DNA from: a virus
Direction: 5' to 3' (one strand)
IMG/VR virus record: IMGVR_UViG_3300014839_001409
Span: 1 to 32,834 of that record
Length of the DNA: 32,834 bases
Under the pieces are notes generated by a model, which was not told the origin of the DNA, did not search any database, and was given only the letters and a program-made list of their open reading frames with translations. Of this stretch, positions 1 through 7,286 are shown piece after piece. Each line of letters opens with the position of its first letter. The first letter of the stretch is position 1. Position numbers and translations under genes: made by a program.

Positions 1-249
1 ATGAGGGACGGGTACCTGCGCGGCGCACTCTCGCCGCATGCGACGCAGCGCCAGATGGACGTGCTCGCCGCCTACGTCGCGGCTGGCGGATCCGTCCAAA
101 ACGCCGCCGAGCTCGTGGGCATCCGGCCGAGCACTGTGAAGCGCCACCTCGCTGACCTCCGCGCGCGGTCGGGCTTAACCACGGAGCAGCTGATCTACAC
201 GGGTCGTGCATCCGGTCGGCTCATCATCCCAAGCTTGGAGCCCATTTGA
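1..249 (+). CDS. LuxR-type helix-turn-helix protein, or C-terminal part of a longer protein
   Basis: This 82-residue frame has a GerE/LuxR-type DNA-binding domain at about residues 10-65. A 'TQRQMDVLAAYVAAGG' stretch is followed by 'AAELVGIRPSTVKRHLADLRAR', the usual scaffold and recognition helices. There is no receiver, PAS or ligand-binding domain, so if it is complete it is a minimal DNA-binding protein. It begins exactly at the first base, so the true start may lie outside. If the sequence is circular, the frame would continue in phase from the serine recombinase at the other end. The role could be transcriptional control of the phage, but the target is unknown. The fold is fairly certain; completeness is not. 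Confidence 0.6.
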   Translation: MRDGYLRGALSPHATQRQMDVLAAYVAAGGSVQNAAELVGIRPSTVKRHLADLRARSGLTTEQLIYTGRASGRLIIPSLEPI

Positions 250-317
250 GCCCGGATGACGAGCGGCACGTGGGTTCTGCACCCGCAAGCCGATTGTCGC
301 CGCGGCACCTTTGATGG

Positions 318-1148
318 ATGCTGCGAGCCGGCATACGCCCGGGCTCATCTACCAATCTGGCCGAGGTCCCGCCAGCCTTCCTAGGCGATCGGGAAGTTGC
401 GAATCAGCTGGATCCGGGGTCTGCTCGTAGCATATGGTTCGGATTCGAGACGGACGGAGCACGTTCAGGGAGGCAAGTGGTGCTATCCGGTATCCACGCC
501 ACGAGGGGCGCGTCGCCCGTCCGGGTTGGCGTGCCGATCGAGGAGGCTGCCCTGACGCGGCTCGTTCAGAGCCAGTCTGACCGTGTCCTTCCTGGCGACC
601 CCGACTCGTCCACCATCGTCGTTCTGCACGAGGTCGAGCTCGGTGTCGGGCGTCCGGACGTTGTCGTACTGTGGGTCGATCTCGCTGCGCTCGCGCTGCG
701 GCGGCATGCCCAACTCCGACTCAAGAACCTCACGGAGGCGCGCGCTCTCGGCGCCGCACTCGACGGCGACCCTGAGATGTCGGGTGTGTCCCCGAGGCAC
801 ACGGCCCGCGTCGTCCACGGGCTAGAGGCGCGGGGATGGCTCGATCCTGTGCCCCTCTCCCGCGTCGTGCGCGACTCAGTCCTCATCGAAGCCAAGGTTG
901 AGCACTGGGGTCTCGGGATTGGCCAGCTCGCGCGAGTCCGGTGGGCAGCGAACCACGCCGCCCTACTCGTGCCCCGCGCGCTGGCAGGCCGCATACCGGA
1001 GCAGATGCTGCGGTTCAACGAGATCGGGCTGCTCACCGACGAGGCCGGGAGCTTGGAGTGGCAGGAACACCCGCCGCGGAGAGACCTCCCGATGCACCTC
1101 GACGCTTGGCTCGGTGAGCTGGTCCTTAGATCCCTGGAGGCGGCCTAG
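318..1148 (+). CDS. Probable PD-(D/E)XK nuclease-fold protein with an inserted winged-helix region
   Basis: 276 residues, no named family recognised. Residues about 104-119 read HEVELGVGRPDVVVLW and residues 189-205 read LIEAKVEHWGLGIGQLA. Together they resemble the PD...ExK core of restriction-endonuclease-like proteins, with D114, E191 and K193 as candidate catalytic residues. The following helix and LLVP strand also fit that fold. Between them, residues 130-178 look like a winged helix (a Ser/Pro-rich turn, a VHGLEARGWLDPVP wing). Proteins of this shape may bind and cut or sense DNA. The stop overlaps the convergent neighbour's stop by CTAG. The ATG start has no strong Shine-Dalgarno sequence. 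The motif assignment is by eye; the function is inferred. Confidence 0.55.
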   Translation: MLRAGIRPGSSTNLAEVPPAFLGDREVANQLDPGSARSIWFGFETDGARSGRQVVLSGIHATRGASPVRVGVPIEEAALTRLVQSQSDRVLPGDPDSSTIVVLHEVELGVGRPDVVVLWVDLAALALRRHAQLRLKNLTEARALGAALDGDPEMSGVSPRHTARVVHGLEARGWLDPVPLSRVVRDSVLIEAKVEHWGLGIGQLARVRWAANHAALLVPRALAGRIPEQMLRFNEIGLLTDEAGSLEWQEHPPRRDLPMHLDAWLGELVLRSLEAA

Positions 1149-2314
1149 AGCCCCTCTGCCGCCCTGGCATCGGCCGCAGCCGCGGCGAGATTGAGAACTG
1201 CGGTCGTGTGCACTGGGTCGACGCGGGCGCCATTCCGCGCGAGCTCGACCAACAGTCGGCGGGCCTCGCTTGCTGCGGCGGCGAGGAAGTCGAGGCGAGC
1301 TGGAATAGGCCCAGCTGCCTCCATTCTCGCCACGAGTTCCCCGAGCACGACGAGGTGCTGCACGACGGCCTGGGGGTTAGTCCACGACTCTGGCCGCCTC
1401 GCCATGCGCTCGCGCAGGACATCATCAGGTAGGACCTGGGGCCCAACGGGAGACCGAGCAGCCCCGTCCATCTCGCCCAGGCCGAGCAGCGCGGAGATCA
1501 GCGGACCCGAAGTGACCCGCGGCACCGGGGCCTGACCGCCTGCGCGCGGGACCCAACGCTCGGACAGGAAGTGTCGCTGCCGGTAGTTCCACCCGGAAGC
1601 GATGGCGTCGGCGCCCATGGCGATGGCCGCCAGGCCGCCCATGTCGGCATATCCGATCACCAGGCGGTACTCATTGAGGATTTGGAGCCGGTAGATGATC
1701 CGTAGAAGATTGCAGAGGGCAACGCGGTCCCAGGCGGCAGGGTACGGGGTCCGCCTGCCGATCACGATGTAGAAGCCCTGCAGATCGAGCGTCGTGGCCA
1801 CGTCGAGCCAGCGCTCGATCCCAGTCCAGTCGCCGAGTGCCGCCTCCTCCACCACTACCGACGCTAGGACGGCCCGTCCGCCAGCTCGCGCGCTGGTGGT
1901 CCGCGCGTACTGGAGCGCCACCGGCAGCCATAGGTCGTTGAATGTGCCTTGCCGCGGTGCGGGCGCGATCACGGGTCCGGTTGTGCCGATGGTGACATTG
2001 GCCGCGATGACGGCCTCAACTTGCGCCTCGATGTCTGCGGGTGTGATCGATCCCCAGTAGATGGTTCCGAAGTCCAGACCGAGTTCTCCATGGCAACGAC
2101 CGACGGCGTTCGGGATCGTGTAGACATACGTCTGGGGATCCAGCAGCGTCTCGACGTTCTTGGTCGCCATGACACGGGCCGTTCCTCGGAGGGCGTCGAT
2201 CGACTCGTCGGCTGGGCTCAGGATCACGCCGCCCAGGACCCCCCGGTCGGCGAGCACCTCGAGCTTGTCCGACTTGCCGTAGCCATGCTGTGCGTAGAAG
2301 CTCAAGGGAGGCAC
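1145..2314 (-). CDS. Conserved-looking protein of unknown function, possibly TIM-barrel-like, kinase partner
   Basis: 389 residues, not recognised. The protein alternates hydrophobic strands and helices. Strand-end motifs include GVILSPADES near residue 30, TIYWGSITP near 85 and IGYADMGGLAAIAMGADAIAS near 220, which is the kind of pattern seen in (beta/alpha)8 barrels such as nucleoside- or flavin-binding enzymes. Residues after about 300 are helical and Ala/Arg rich. It has no signal peptide or membrane segment. It starts at GTG and overlaps the end of the upstream kinase gene by 13 bases, so the two are almost certainly co-transcribed and translationally coupled. It may be a substrate, effector or partner of the kinase. 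The barrel assignment is a guess from pattern only. Confidence 0.6.
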   Translation of the reverse strand: MPPLSFYAQHGYGKSDKLEVLADRGVLGGVILSPADESIDALRGTARVMATKNVETLLDPQTYVYTIPNAVGRCHGELGLDFGTIYWGSITPADIEAQVEAVIAANVTIGTTGPVIAPAPRQGTFNDLWLPVALQYARTTSARAGGRAVLASVVVEEAALGDWTGIERWLDVATTLDLQGFYIVIGRRTPYPAAWDRVALCNLLRIIYRLQILNEYRLVIGYADMGGLAAIAMGADAIASGWNYRQRHFLSERWVPRAGGQAPVPRVTSGPLISALLGLGEMDGAARSPVGPQVLPDDVLRERMARRPESWTNPQAVVQHLVVLGELVARMEAAGPIPARLDFLAAAASEARRLLVELARNGARVDPVHTTAVLNLAAAAADARAAEGL

Positions 2315-3177
2315 CCCTGGATGGCTCGCCTGGCCTGGGCGGCCGTGCGATAGCGCTCGTGCGGCTTGGCGCGAAGGAGGCGGCGGAGGACCAACTGCAT
2401 GGGCACGCTCGCGAGCGTCTGCAGGGCCGCGTCGTCGAGCTGGCCCTGCATCAGGCGGTTCAGGTAGCCGCTCGGGTCATCCGGGCCAAACGGGTGGGAT
2501 CCGACGACCGCCTCAAAGACCACGATCCCCACCAGGAATTGGTCGGTCCGAGAGTCGATTGGAGCTGACAACCGAACCTCAAACTGCTCAGGTGCGGCAT
2601 ACCTGTTCGTCCGGGGCGAGAACGCGAAGGCATTCGTCAACGGCGTCAGATCCACGTGGAGTGCGATCCCGAGGTCAAGGAGTACGGGACCATCGGGGCC
2701 GAAGACCACGTTCCCGGGCTTGATGTCGCGGTGGACGAGCCTGGCTTGTCTCCAGAGGTCGTCGACTCCTTCCAGCAGGGCATCGGCGAGTAGCAGGCCG
2801 TCCCGTTCCGAGAGGCGCTGGCCAGCGCGCGCCTCGAGGGTCCCTCCACCGTAGAACGGCTCGAGGTACCAGACATACGGAGCGCCGCCGATCTTCCTGA
2901 TGTCAGGTCCACCAAGCACCTTGACGACTCGCCTGCTGTTGACGCGCTGCATCGCCGCGATCTCGCGGTCGAGCCGCGGTGGCAGGGCGTCCTCGCCAGG
3001 GTTCTGCGGCAACGATGCTGGCTCTTTGACCACCTTGAGGACGGCGTCACCTGCCGCGGTCACGACGCGATACGCGGCCTTGAACGACCCACAGCCAAGC
3101 TCCGGCAGCACGATCTGCATCTCCGGAAATGCAGCGACGAGGTCGGTGTCACTGAATTGGGGCGGCGCGGCTCTCAT
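2302..3177 (-). CDS. Hanks-type serine/threonine protein kinase, soluble
   Basis: 291 residues from the chosen ATG. The glycine loop is LGCGSF (27-32), the ATP-binding lysine K48 lies in AVLKVVK, the catalytic loop is HRDIKPGN (149-156), the metal-binding DFG equivalent is DLG (168-170), and the APE motif is AAPEQF (194-199). All catalytic residues are present, so it should be active. There is no transmembrane helix or PASTA/sensor domain after the kinase fold, so it is cytosolic. An in-frame start 26 codons upstream (3255) is possible, but the extension is not kinase-like and the ATG at 3177 is preceded by a weak purine-rich stretch. It is first in a two-gene unit with the overlapping unknown protein. 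Its position beside phage genes suggests a host-takeover or defence role, which is inference. Confidence 0.9.
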   Translation of the reverse strand: MRAAPPQFSDTDLVAAFPEMQIVLPELGCGSFKAAYRVVTAAGDAVLKVVKEPASLPQNPGEDALPPRLDREIAAMQRVNSRRVVKVLGGPDIRKIGGAPYVWYLEPFYGGGTLEARAGQRLSERDGLLLADALLEGVDDLWRQARLVHRDIKPGNVVFGPDGPVLLDLGIALHVDLTPLTNAFAFSPRTNRYAAPEQFEVRLSAPIDSRTDQFLVGIVVFEAVVGSHPFGPDDPSGYLNRLMQGQLDDAALQTLASVPMQLVLRRLLRAKPHERYRTAAQARRAIQGCLP

Positions 3178-3302
3178 CGATCCCAACTCTAGTCTGCCGG
3201 CGGCTATCCCGTGAGCGCAATAGTCCGTTCCGCCTTGGTCCCGGGGGTGTAGCACCTCAGGCGAATGGTCGGCGGGGGCCGTATGGACCAGGCTTCTTGC
3301 TG

Positions 3303-3671
3303 ATGAAACTGTGCACGGTCTGCGGCGTTGTCACCAGCCGACCCGGCAGTCGCTGCACCGAGCACGCGCGCCAGTCGGGCATCGGCGCCAACCATCACAT
3401 TCACGCTGATCCGCGATGGATGCGCCTATCTCAGCGCGTGATCGATCGACACGTCGGGCAGTACGGTTGGGTCTGCCCAGGCGATGGCCCCGAGCATCTG
3501 GCCCATCCGAGCCACGACCTGACCGCGGACCATGTCATCCCCCTGGCGGAAGGCGGAGCGCCCTTCGATCCTCGCAACGTCCGAGTGCTCTGTCGCTCGC
3601 GCAACTCCGAACTCGGGGCCCGCCTGGTCAATGCTCGCCGGATTATCCAGGCGGACCATGCTCGTGCATAG
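3303..3671 (+). CDS. HNH endonuclease-like protein, possibly with altered metal site
   Basis: 122 residues. An N-terminal CxxC...C..H knuckle (CTVCG, CTEH) is followed by the HNH core: LTADHVIPLAEGG, then NVRVLC and RNSELG. HNH proteins of this size beside terminase genes assist DNA packaging and terminase cleavage in many phages, and the location just before the packaging module fits that. The usual second cysteine of the C-terminal CxxC pair is arginine here (LCRSRN), so zinc binding or activity may be altered. The start at ATG 3303 is preferred over an in-frame TTG six bases upstream, because the family normally begins with a short stretch before the first cysteine. Confidence 0.8.
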   Translation: MKLCTVCGVVTSRPGSRCTEHARQSGIGANHHIHADPRWMRLSQRVIDRHVGQYGWVCPGDGPEHLAHPSHDLTADHVIPLAEGGAPFDPRNVRVLCRSRNSELGARLVNARRIIQADHARA

Positions 3672-3885
3672 ACCGCCCGAGAGAGGCAAGAGCCGACCGC
3701 AAGGCATACGGGCTAACGCGGGCCGCCACACCCCCACTTTGATAGGCGCCGACCCACCGGTGGGGAGGCATCGAAGGCCGGGCGACGCCGAAACGTCCGC
3801 GCCTTCCCTTTTCGTGCGCACTGCCACGTTTTCCGGATTTCTGTGCAGCCGTCTATGCAGCCGACGGCTCCTGGGTGCATAGCCG
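3672..3885. other. Intergenic leader with a perfect palindrome and a hairpin before the methyltransferase
   Basis: No gene is seen here. It contains a perfect 12-base palindrome, CCCACCGGTGGG, at 3753-3764. Close to the methyltransferase ATG is a 7-bp inverted repeat, AGCCGTC at 3847-3853 and GACGGCT at 3863-3869, with a 9-base loop, about 16 bases before the start codon. The Shine-Dalgarno sequence is weak. The palindrome could be an operator and the hairpin could affect translation, but neither matches a known site. No U-tract follows either, so they are not intrinsic terminators. Confidence 0.4.
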
Positions 3886-5196
3886 ATGACCGCTCCGACC
3901 GCTCCCTGGCGTAACCGCATCGTCGGCTCCGGCGAGGAGGACCCGACCCAGCTGTTGGCCAACCCGCGCAACTGGCGCACGCATCCTGGCCCCCAGCGTG
4001 ACGCCCTCCGGGGCTCACTCTCTGAGGTTGGCTGGGTCCAGCAGGTCCTCGTCAATCGCGCGTCCGGGCACGTCGTCGACGGCCACGCCCGCGTCGAGGA
4101 AGCCATCTCCGCCGGTGCCGCGACCGTCCCGGTGCTCTACGTCGACCTCACCGACGAGGAAGAGGCGCTCGTCCTCGCCACCTTGGATCCGATCGGGGCG
4201 ATGGCAACGACCGACGAAGCCAAGCTCGCCGAGCTCCTGGCCGGCATCAGTGTCGACGATGCCGGCCTCCTCGCCCTGCTCGGCGATCTCGCCGGCAACG
4301 ATCCGAAGGCCGGCCTGACCGACCCCGACGAGGTGCCCGAGGCGCGCGACGAACCGACCGTCAAGCGCGGCGATCTGTTCGTCCTGGGCGACCACCGCCT
4401 CCTGTGTGGGGATAGCGGCGACACCGCCGATCTGGCGCGACTCCTGGACGGTGCATCGATCCATCTGGTCAACACCGACCCGCCGTACAACGTCAAGGTG
4501 GAGCCGAGGAGCAACAACGCTATCGCCGCCGGCCTGTCCTCGTTCTCCATGACGCACCACCAGGGTCTCGATCTGGCGCGACATCCCGAGAAGGCCAGGC
4601 CCAGGGGGAAGATGCGAGCGAAGGACCGGCCACTCGTCAACGATTATGTGACCGACGAGGCCTTCGTCCAGCTGCTCGACGTTTGGTTCCACTCCATCGC
4701 CGAGGCCCTCGAGCGCGGACGCAGCTTCTACATCTGGGGTGGGTACGCGAACGTCGCCAACTACCCACCGGCCCTCAAGGCCAACGGCCTGTACTTCTCG
4801 CAGACCATCATCTGGGACAAGGAGTGGCCGGTCCTGACCCGAAAGGACTTCATGGGCGCCCACGAGTGGTGCTTCTACGGGTGGCGAGAGGGCGCAGGCC
4901 ACTGGTTCAACCCCGAGATCCACAACGCGACGGACCTCTGGTCGGTCAAGAAGATCAACCCGAACGACATGGTCCATCTAACGGAGAAGCCGGTCGAGCT
5001 GGCCGAGCTCGCCATGACGTACAGCTCCCGCCCGGGCGAGAACGTGCTGGACCTCTTTGGCGGATCGGGATCGACGATGATTGCCGCGGAGCGGATGGGC
5101 CGGCACGCCTACATGATGGAGATTGACCCGGCCTACTGCGACGTCATCGTTCGACGCTGGGAGCAGTTCACCGGCCGCAAGGCGGAGCAGATCTGA
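3886..5196 (+). CDS. ParB-like nuclease domain fused to DNA adenine methyltransferase
   Basis: 436 residues. Residues about 17-100 form a ParB/Srx-like domain, including ANPRNWRTHP and VVDGHARVEEA. Residues about 160-435 form an amino-methyltransferase with GDLFVLGDHRLLCGDS, the catalytic DPPY at 198-201, and the S-adenosylmethionine motif FGGSGST at 391-397. This motif order (DPPY first) is the beta-type arrangement. It should methylate adenine (or N4-cytosine) in phage or host DNA. The same fusion is common next to phage terminases, where it may protect the genome or mark packaging DNA. Its stop overlaps the small terminase start (TGATG), so they share an operon. No cognate restriction enzyme is adjacent; the Type III pair far downstream has its own Mod. 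Confidence 0.93.
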   Translation: MTAPTAPWRNRIVGSGEEDPTQLLANPRNWRTHPGPQRDALRGSLSEVGWVQQVLVNRASGHVVDGHARVEEAISAGAATVPVLYVDLTDEEEALVLATLDPIGAMATTDEAKLAELLAGISVDDAGLLALLGDLAGNDPKAGLTDPDEVPEARDEPTVKRGDLFVLGDHRLLCGDSGDTADLARLLDGASIHLVNTDPPYNVKVEPRSNNAIAAGLSSFSMTHHQGLDLARHPEKARPRGKMRAKDRPLVNDYVTDEAFVQLLDVWFHSIAEALERGRSFYIWGGYANVANYPPALKANGLYFSQTIIWDKEWPVLTRKDFMGAHEWCFYGWREGAGHWFNPEIHNATDLWSVKKINPNDMVHLTEKPVELAELAMTYSSRPGENVLDLFGGSGSTMIAAERMGRHAYMMEIDPAYCDVIVRRWEQFTGRKAEQI

Positions 5197-5684
5197 TGGG
5201 CGCCCGCGGCCCGGTCCCCGCCCCGACCAAGGTCAAGCTCGCCCGCGGCGATCGCTCGAGCCGCATCAACTTCCGTGAGCCCCTGCCGGCCACCGGCCTG
5301 CCGGCGATGCCGGCGGATATGGACGACGAGGCCAAGGCCGTGTGGCGCCGGGTGGTCAAGGTGATGGGCCCGACCGGCACGATCAAGCTCTCCGACGCGG
5401 ATGCCCTGCGCTGCTATTGCGAGGCCGTCAGTCGGTACGCCGTGGCCGCGCGCCTCTACGCCCAGAGCGGGCCGCTCGTCAAGACGCGCAACGGCATCAC
5501 GAAGAACCAGCTTCACCAGATCGTCCGAGAGAACGCCGACCAGGTGCGGCTCTTCGCCCGCGAACTCGGCCTGACTCCCTCTGCCCGATCCGGACTGCAC
5601 GTCGAGCCGGAGCACGCCGCCGACTCCGTGTTCGCCGACCTCGGTCTGCCGGCACGTCTTCGGGTGGTCGGCGATGGGCGCTGA
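5196..5684 (+). CDS. Terminase small subunit, P27-like
   Basis: 162 residues. The N-terminus, GARGPVPAPTKVKLARGDRSS, matches the GPxPxPTxxK...RG signature of P27-family small terminases. A helical DNA-binding body follows (EAKAVWRRVVKVM, DADALRCYCEAV) and a C-terminal helix with PSARSGL. The protein recognises packaging sites on phage concatemers and regulates the large subunit. It starts by ATG overlap with the methyltransferase stop; GGAG lies a few bases upstream. Length is normal for the family. Confidence 0.92.
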   Translation: MGARGPVPAPTKVKLARGDRSSRINFREPLPATGLPAMPADMDDEAKAVWRRVVKVMGPTGTIKLSDADALRCYCEAVSRYAVAARLYAQSGPLVKTRNGITKNQLHQIVRENADQVRLFARELGLTPSARSGLHVEPEHAADSVFADLGLPARLRVVGDGR

Positions 5685-5687
5685 GCC

Positions 5688-7205
5688 GTGGTTCCCGACG
5701 CTCTCACTGAAGGCCCGCGTTTCGCTGCCTATTGCCAGCACTACATCCGGCAGACGAAGGGACAGTGGGCCGGCAAGCCGCTCGTCTTCGAGCCCTGGCA
5801 GCGCGAGTTCTGGTGGGAGGCCCTCGAGTTCGATCCTGCCACTGGACTTCGGGTCTATTCCGAGATCGGGCTCGGCCTGCCCCGCAAGAACTCCAAGTCC
5901 ACGATGGCCTCGGCAGCCGGTCTCTACATGCTCGATGCCGACGGCGAGGCAGAGCCCGAGGTCTACGTCGCCGCTGCGGCCCGCAACCAGGCCGGCATCG
6001 TCATGGGCCAGTCCATCAGCATGGTCCGGCAGTCGCCCCTGCTCGGAGACCGGCTCCGGCCCCAGAAGTACCGCATCGAGTGCCCGCGCAACGGCGGGAT
6101 CATGCGCTCCCTGTCCTCCGACGCCGCCCTGCAGCACGGCCTCAACCCATCGGCCAACATCGTCGACGAGCTCCACGCTCACGTCGACGGGGGGCTCTAT
6201 ACCGCCCTCACGACCGGCGGTGGCGCCCGTGAGCAGCCCTTCACTCTCTGGATCTCGACCGCCGGCGTCGCCGGCGAGGGCATCCTGGCCGACCTGTACG
6301 AGTCGATGTTCGGCGGGAAGGGCGAGCTCGAGGACCGCGGGTCGCTCCTCATCTACCGCAATCGGGGCTCCGGCACGCTCATCTACTGGTACGGCGCCCC
6401 GAAGGGCGCCGATATCGAGGACCCGGCCGTCTGGCGGGCCTGCAACCCGGCCTCGTGGCTCCAGGACTGCCACTACCTGGGCCAGCAGTACGCCCGCCTG
6501 TCGGCGCGCGGCGGCCTCCTGGAGTGGCGCCGCTACCACCTCAACCAGTTCCTCGGCCACGAGGACACCTGGCTCGCCCCGGGCCTCTGGTCCGGCTGCG
6601 CGGGCGATCTGCCGCTCAACGTCGCCCTTCCGATCGGCGTGGGCATCGACCGCAGCCCCGACGGCGAGCATGCGGCGATCGTCGTGGCTCAGCGCCAGGG
6701 GGATCGGGTCGTGGTGAGGTCGCAGGTGTTTGCTGCGGAGACGGCGACCGGCATCGTGTCGACCGAGGCGATGCGCGTCGCCCTGCGGCAGCTGCGCACC
6801 GACTACCCGCTGCCCCAGACCGCCGATGAGAAGACCCGCAGGGGCATCCCGGGGCCCGCCTTCGGCTTCGATCGCGTCGCCTTCGGCGAGAGCGCGGAGA
6901 TGCTTGAACAGGACGGGCTCAACATGGTCGACGTCCCGATGACGGCCGCGGTCATGGCTCCGCCCACGACCGTGACCCACGAGCTAATCGCATCGGGTCG
7001 CCTCATTCACGACGGCGATCCGATCCTCGCCGAGCACGTCGCCAACACGACCGCGACCCTGACCGAGCGCGGCATGAAGGTGACGCGCTCCAAGCACGGC
7101 TCGACCCGCCCGAACGTGGCCTGCGTGGCGATGGTCCGGGCGATCGCGATGGCCAACCAGGAACCCCCGCCGCCCCACAAGAGGCCTCGGGCCATGAGTC
7201 TCTGA
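5688..7205 (+). CDS. Terminase large subunit
   Basis: 505 residues, GTG start three bases after the small-subunit stop. The motor domain has a Walker A-like GLPRKNSKST at 63-72 and a Walker B-like ANIVDELHAH with D160 E161. The C-terminal part (from about residue 315) begins with GVGIDRSPDG and provides the RNase H-like nuclease, with DRVAFG and later acidic residues as candidate active-site positions. It is the ATP-driven packaging motor that cuts concatemeric DNA and docks on the portal. The gene is complete and typical in length. Long antisense open frames across it are GC-rich shadows. Confidence 0.95.
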   Translation: MVPDALTEGPRFAAYCQHYIRQTKGQWAGKPLVFEPWQREFWWEALEFDPATGLRVYSEIGLGLPRKNSKSTMASAAGLYMLDADGEAEPEVYVAAAARNQAGIVMGQSISMVRQSPLLGDRLRPQKYRIECPRNGGIMRSLSSDAALQHGLNPSANIVDELHAHVDGGLYTALTTGGGAREQPFTLWISTAGVAGEGILADLYESMFGGKGELEDRGSLLIYRNRGSGTLIYWYGAPKGADIEDPAVWRACNPASWLQDCHYLGQQYARLSARGGLLEWRRYHLNQFLGHEDTWLAPGLWSGCAGDLPLNVALPIGVGIDRSPDGEHAAIVVAQRQGDRVVVRSQVFAAETATGIVSTEAMRVALRQLRTDYPLPQTADEKTRRGIPGPAFGFDRVAFGESAEMLEQDGLNMVDVPMTAAVMAPPTTVTHELIASGRLIHDGDPILAEHVANTTATLTERGMKVTRSKHGSTRPNVACVAMVRAIAMANQEPPPPHKRPRAMSL

Positions 7206-7238
7206 GCGCAGCAAGCGCACCCCCCGACCGCGTGAGAT

Positions 7239-7273
7239 GCGAGTGGAGCGGCCGGGGTCCTCCCCCTACTCGC
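7239..7273 (+). promoter_or_regulatory. 35-nt hairpin element, copy 1 (before portal)
   Basis: Outer arms GCGAGT (7239-7244) and ACTCGC (7268-7273) pair perfectly, with an inner GGGG/CCCC helix around a short loop. GGGGAG (7274-7279), the probable Shine-Dalgarno sequence, starts at the foot of the hairpin, 7 bases before the portal ATG. Two further copies precede the capsid and major tail genes with the same length and spacing. There is no U-tract, so it is not an intrinsic terminator. It may control translation or mRNA processing. Confidence 0.75.
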
Positions 7274-7286
7274 GGGGAGCTAACCG

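Noticed and set aside
3753-3764. Perfect palindrome CCCACCGGTGGG as a certain operator
   Set aside because: A single copy in GC-rich DNA with no nearby core promoter recognised; left only as a note.
5133-6980. 615-residue minus-strand open frame across terminase genes
   Set aside because: Antisense to well-supported terminase genes, Arg/Gly/Ala low complexity, no domain or ribosome site; a GC-rich codon shadow.
7239-7273. Intrinsic terminator for the hairpin elements
   Set aside because: No U-tract follows and each stem abuts a ribosome site within 13 bases of a start codon.
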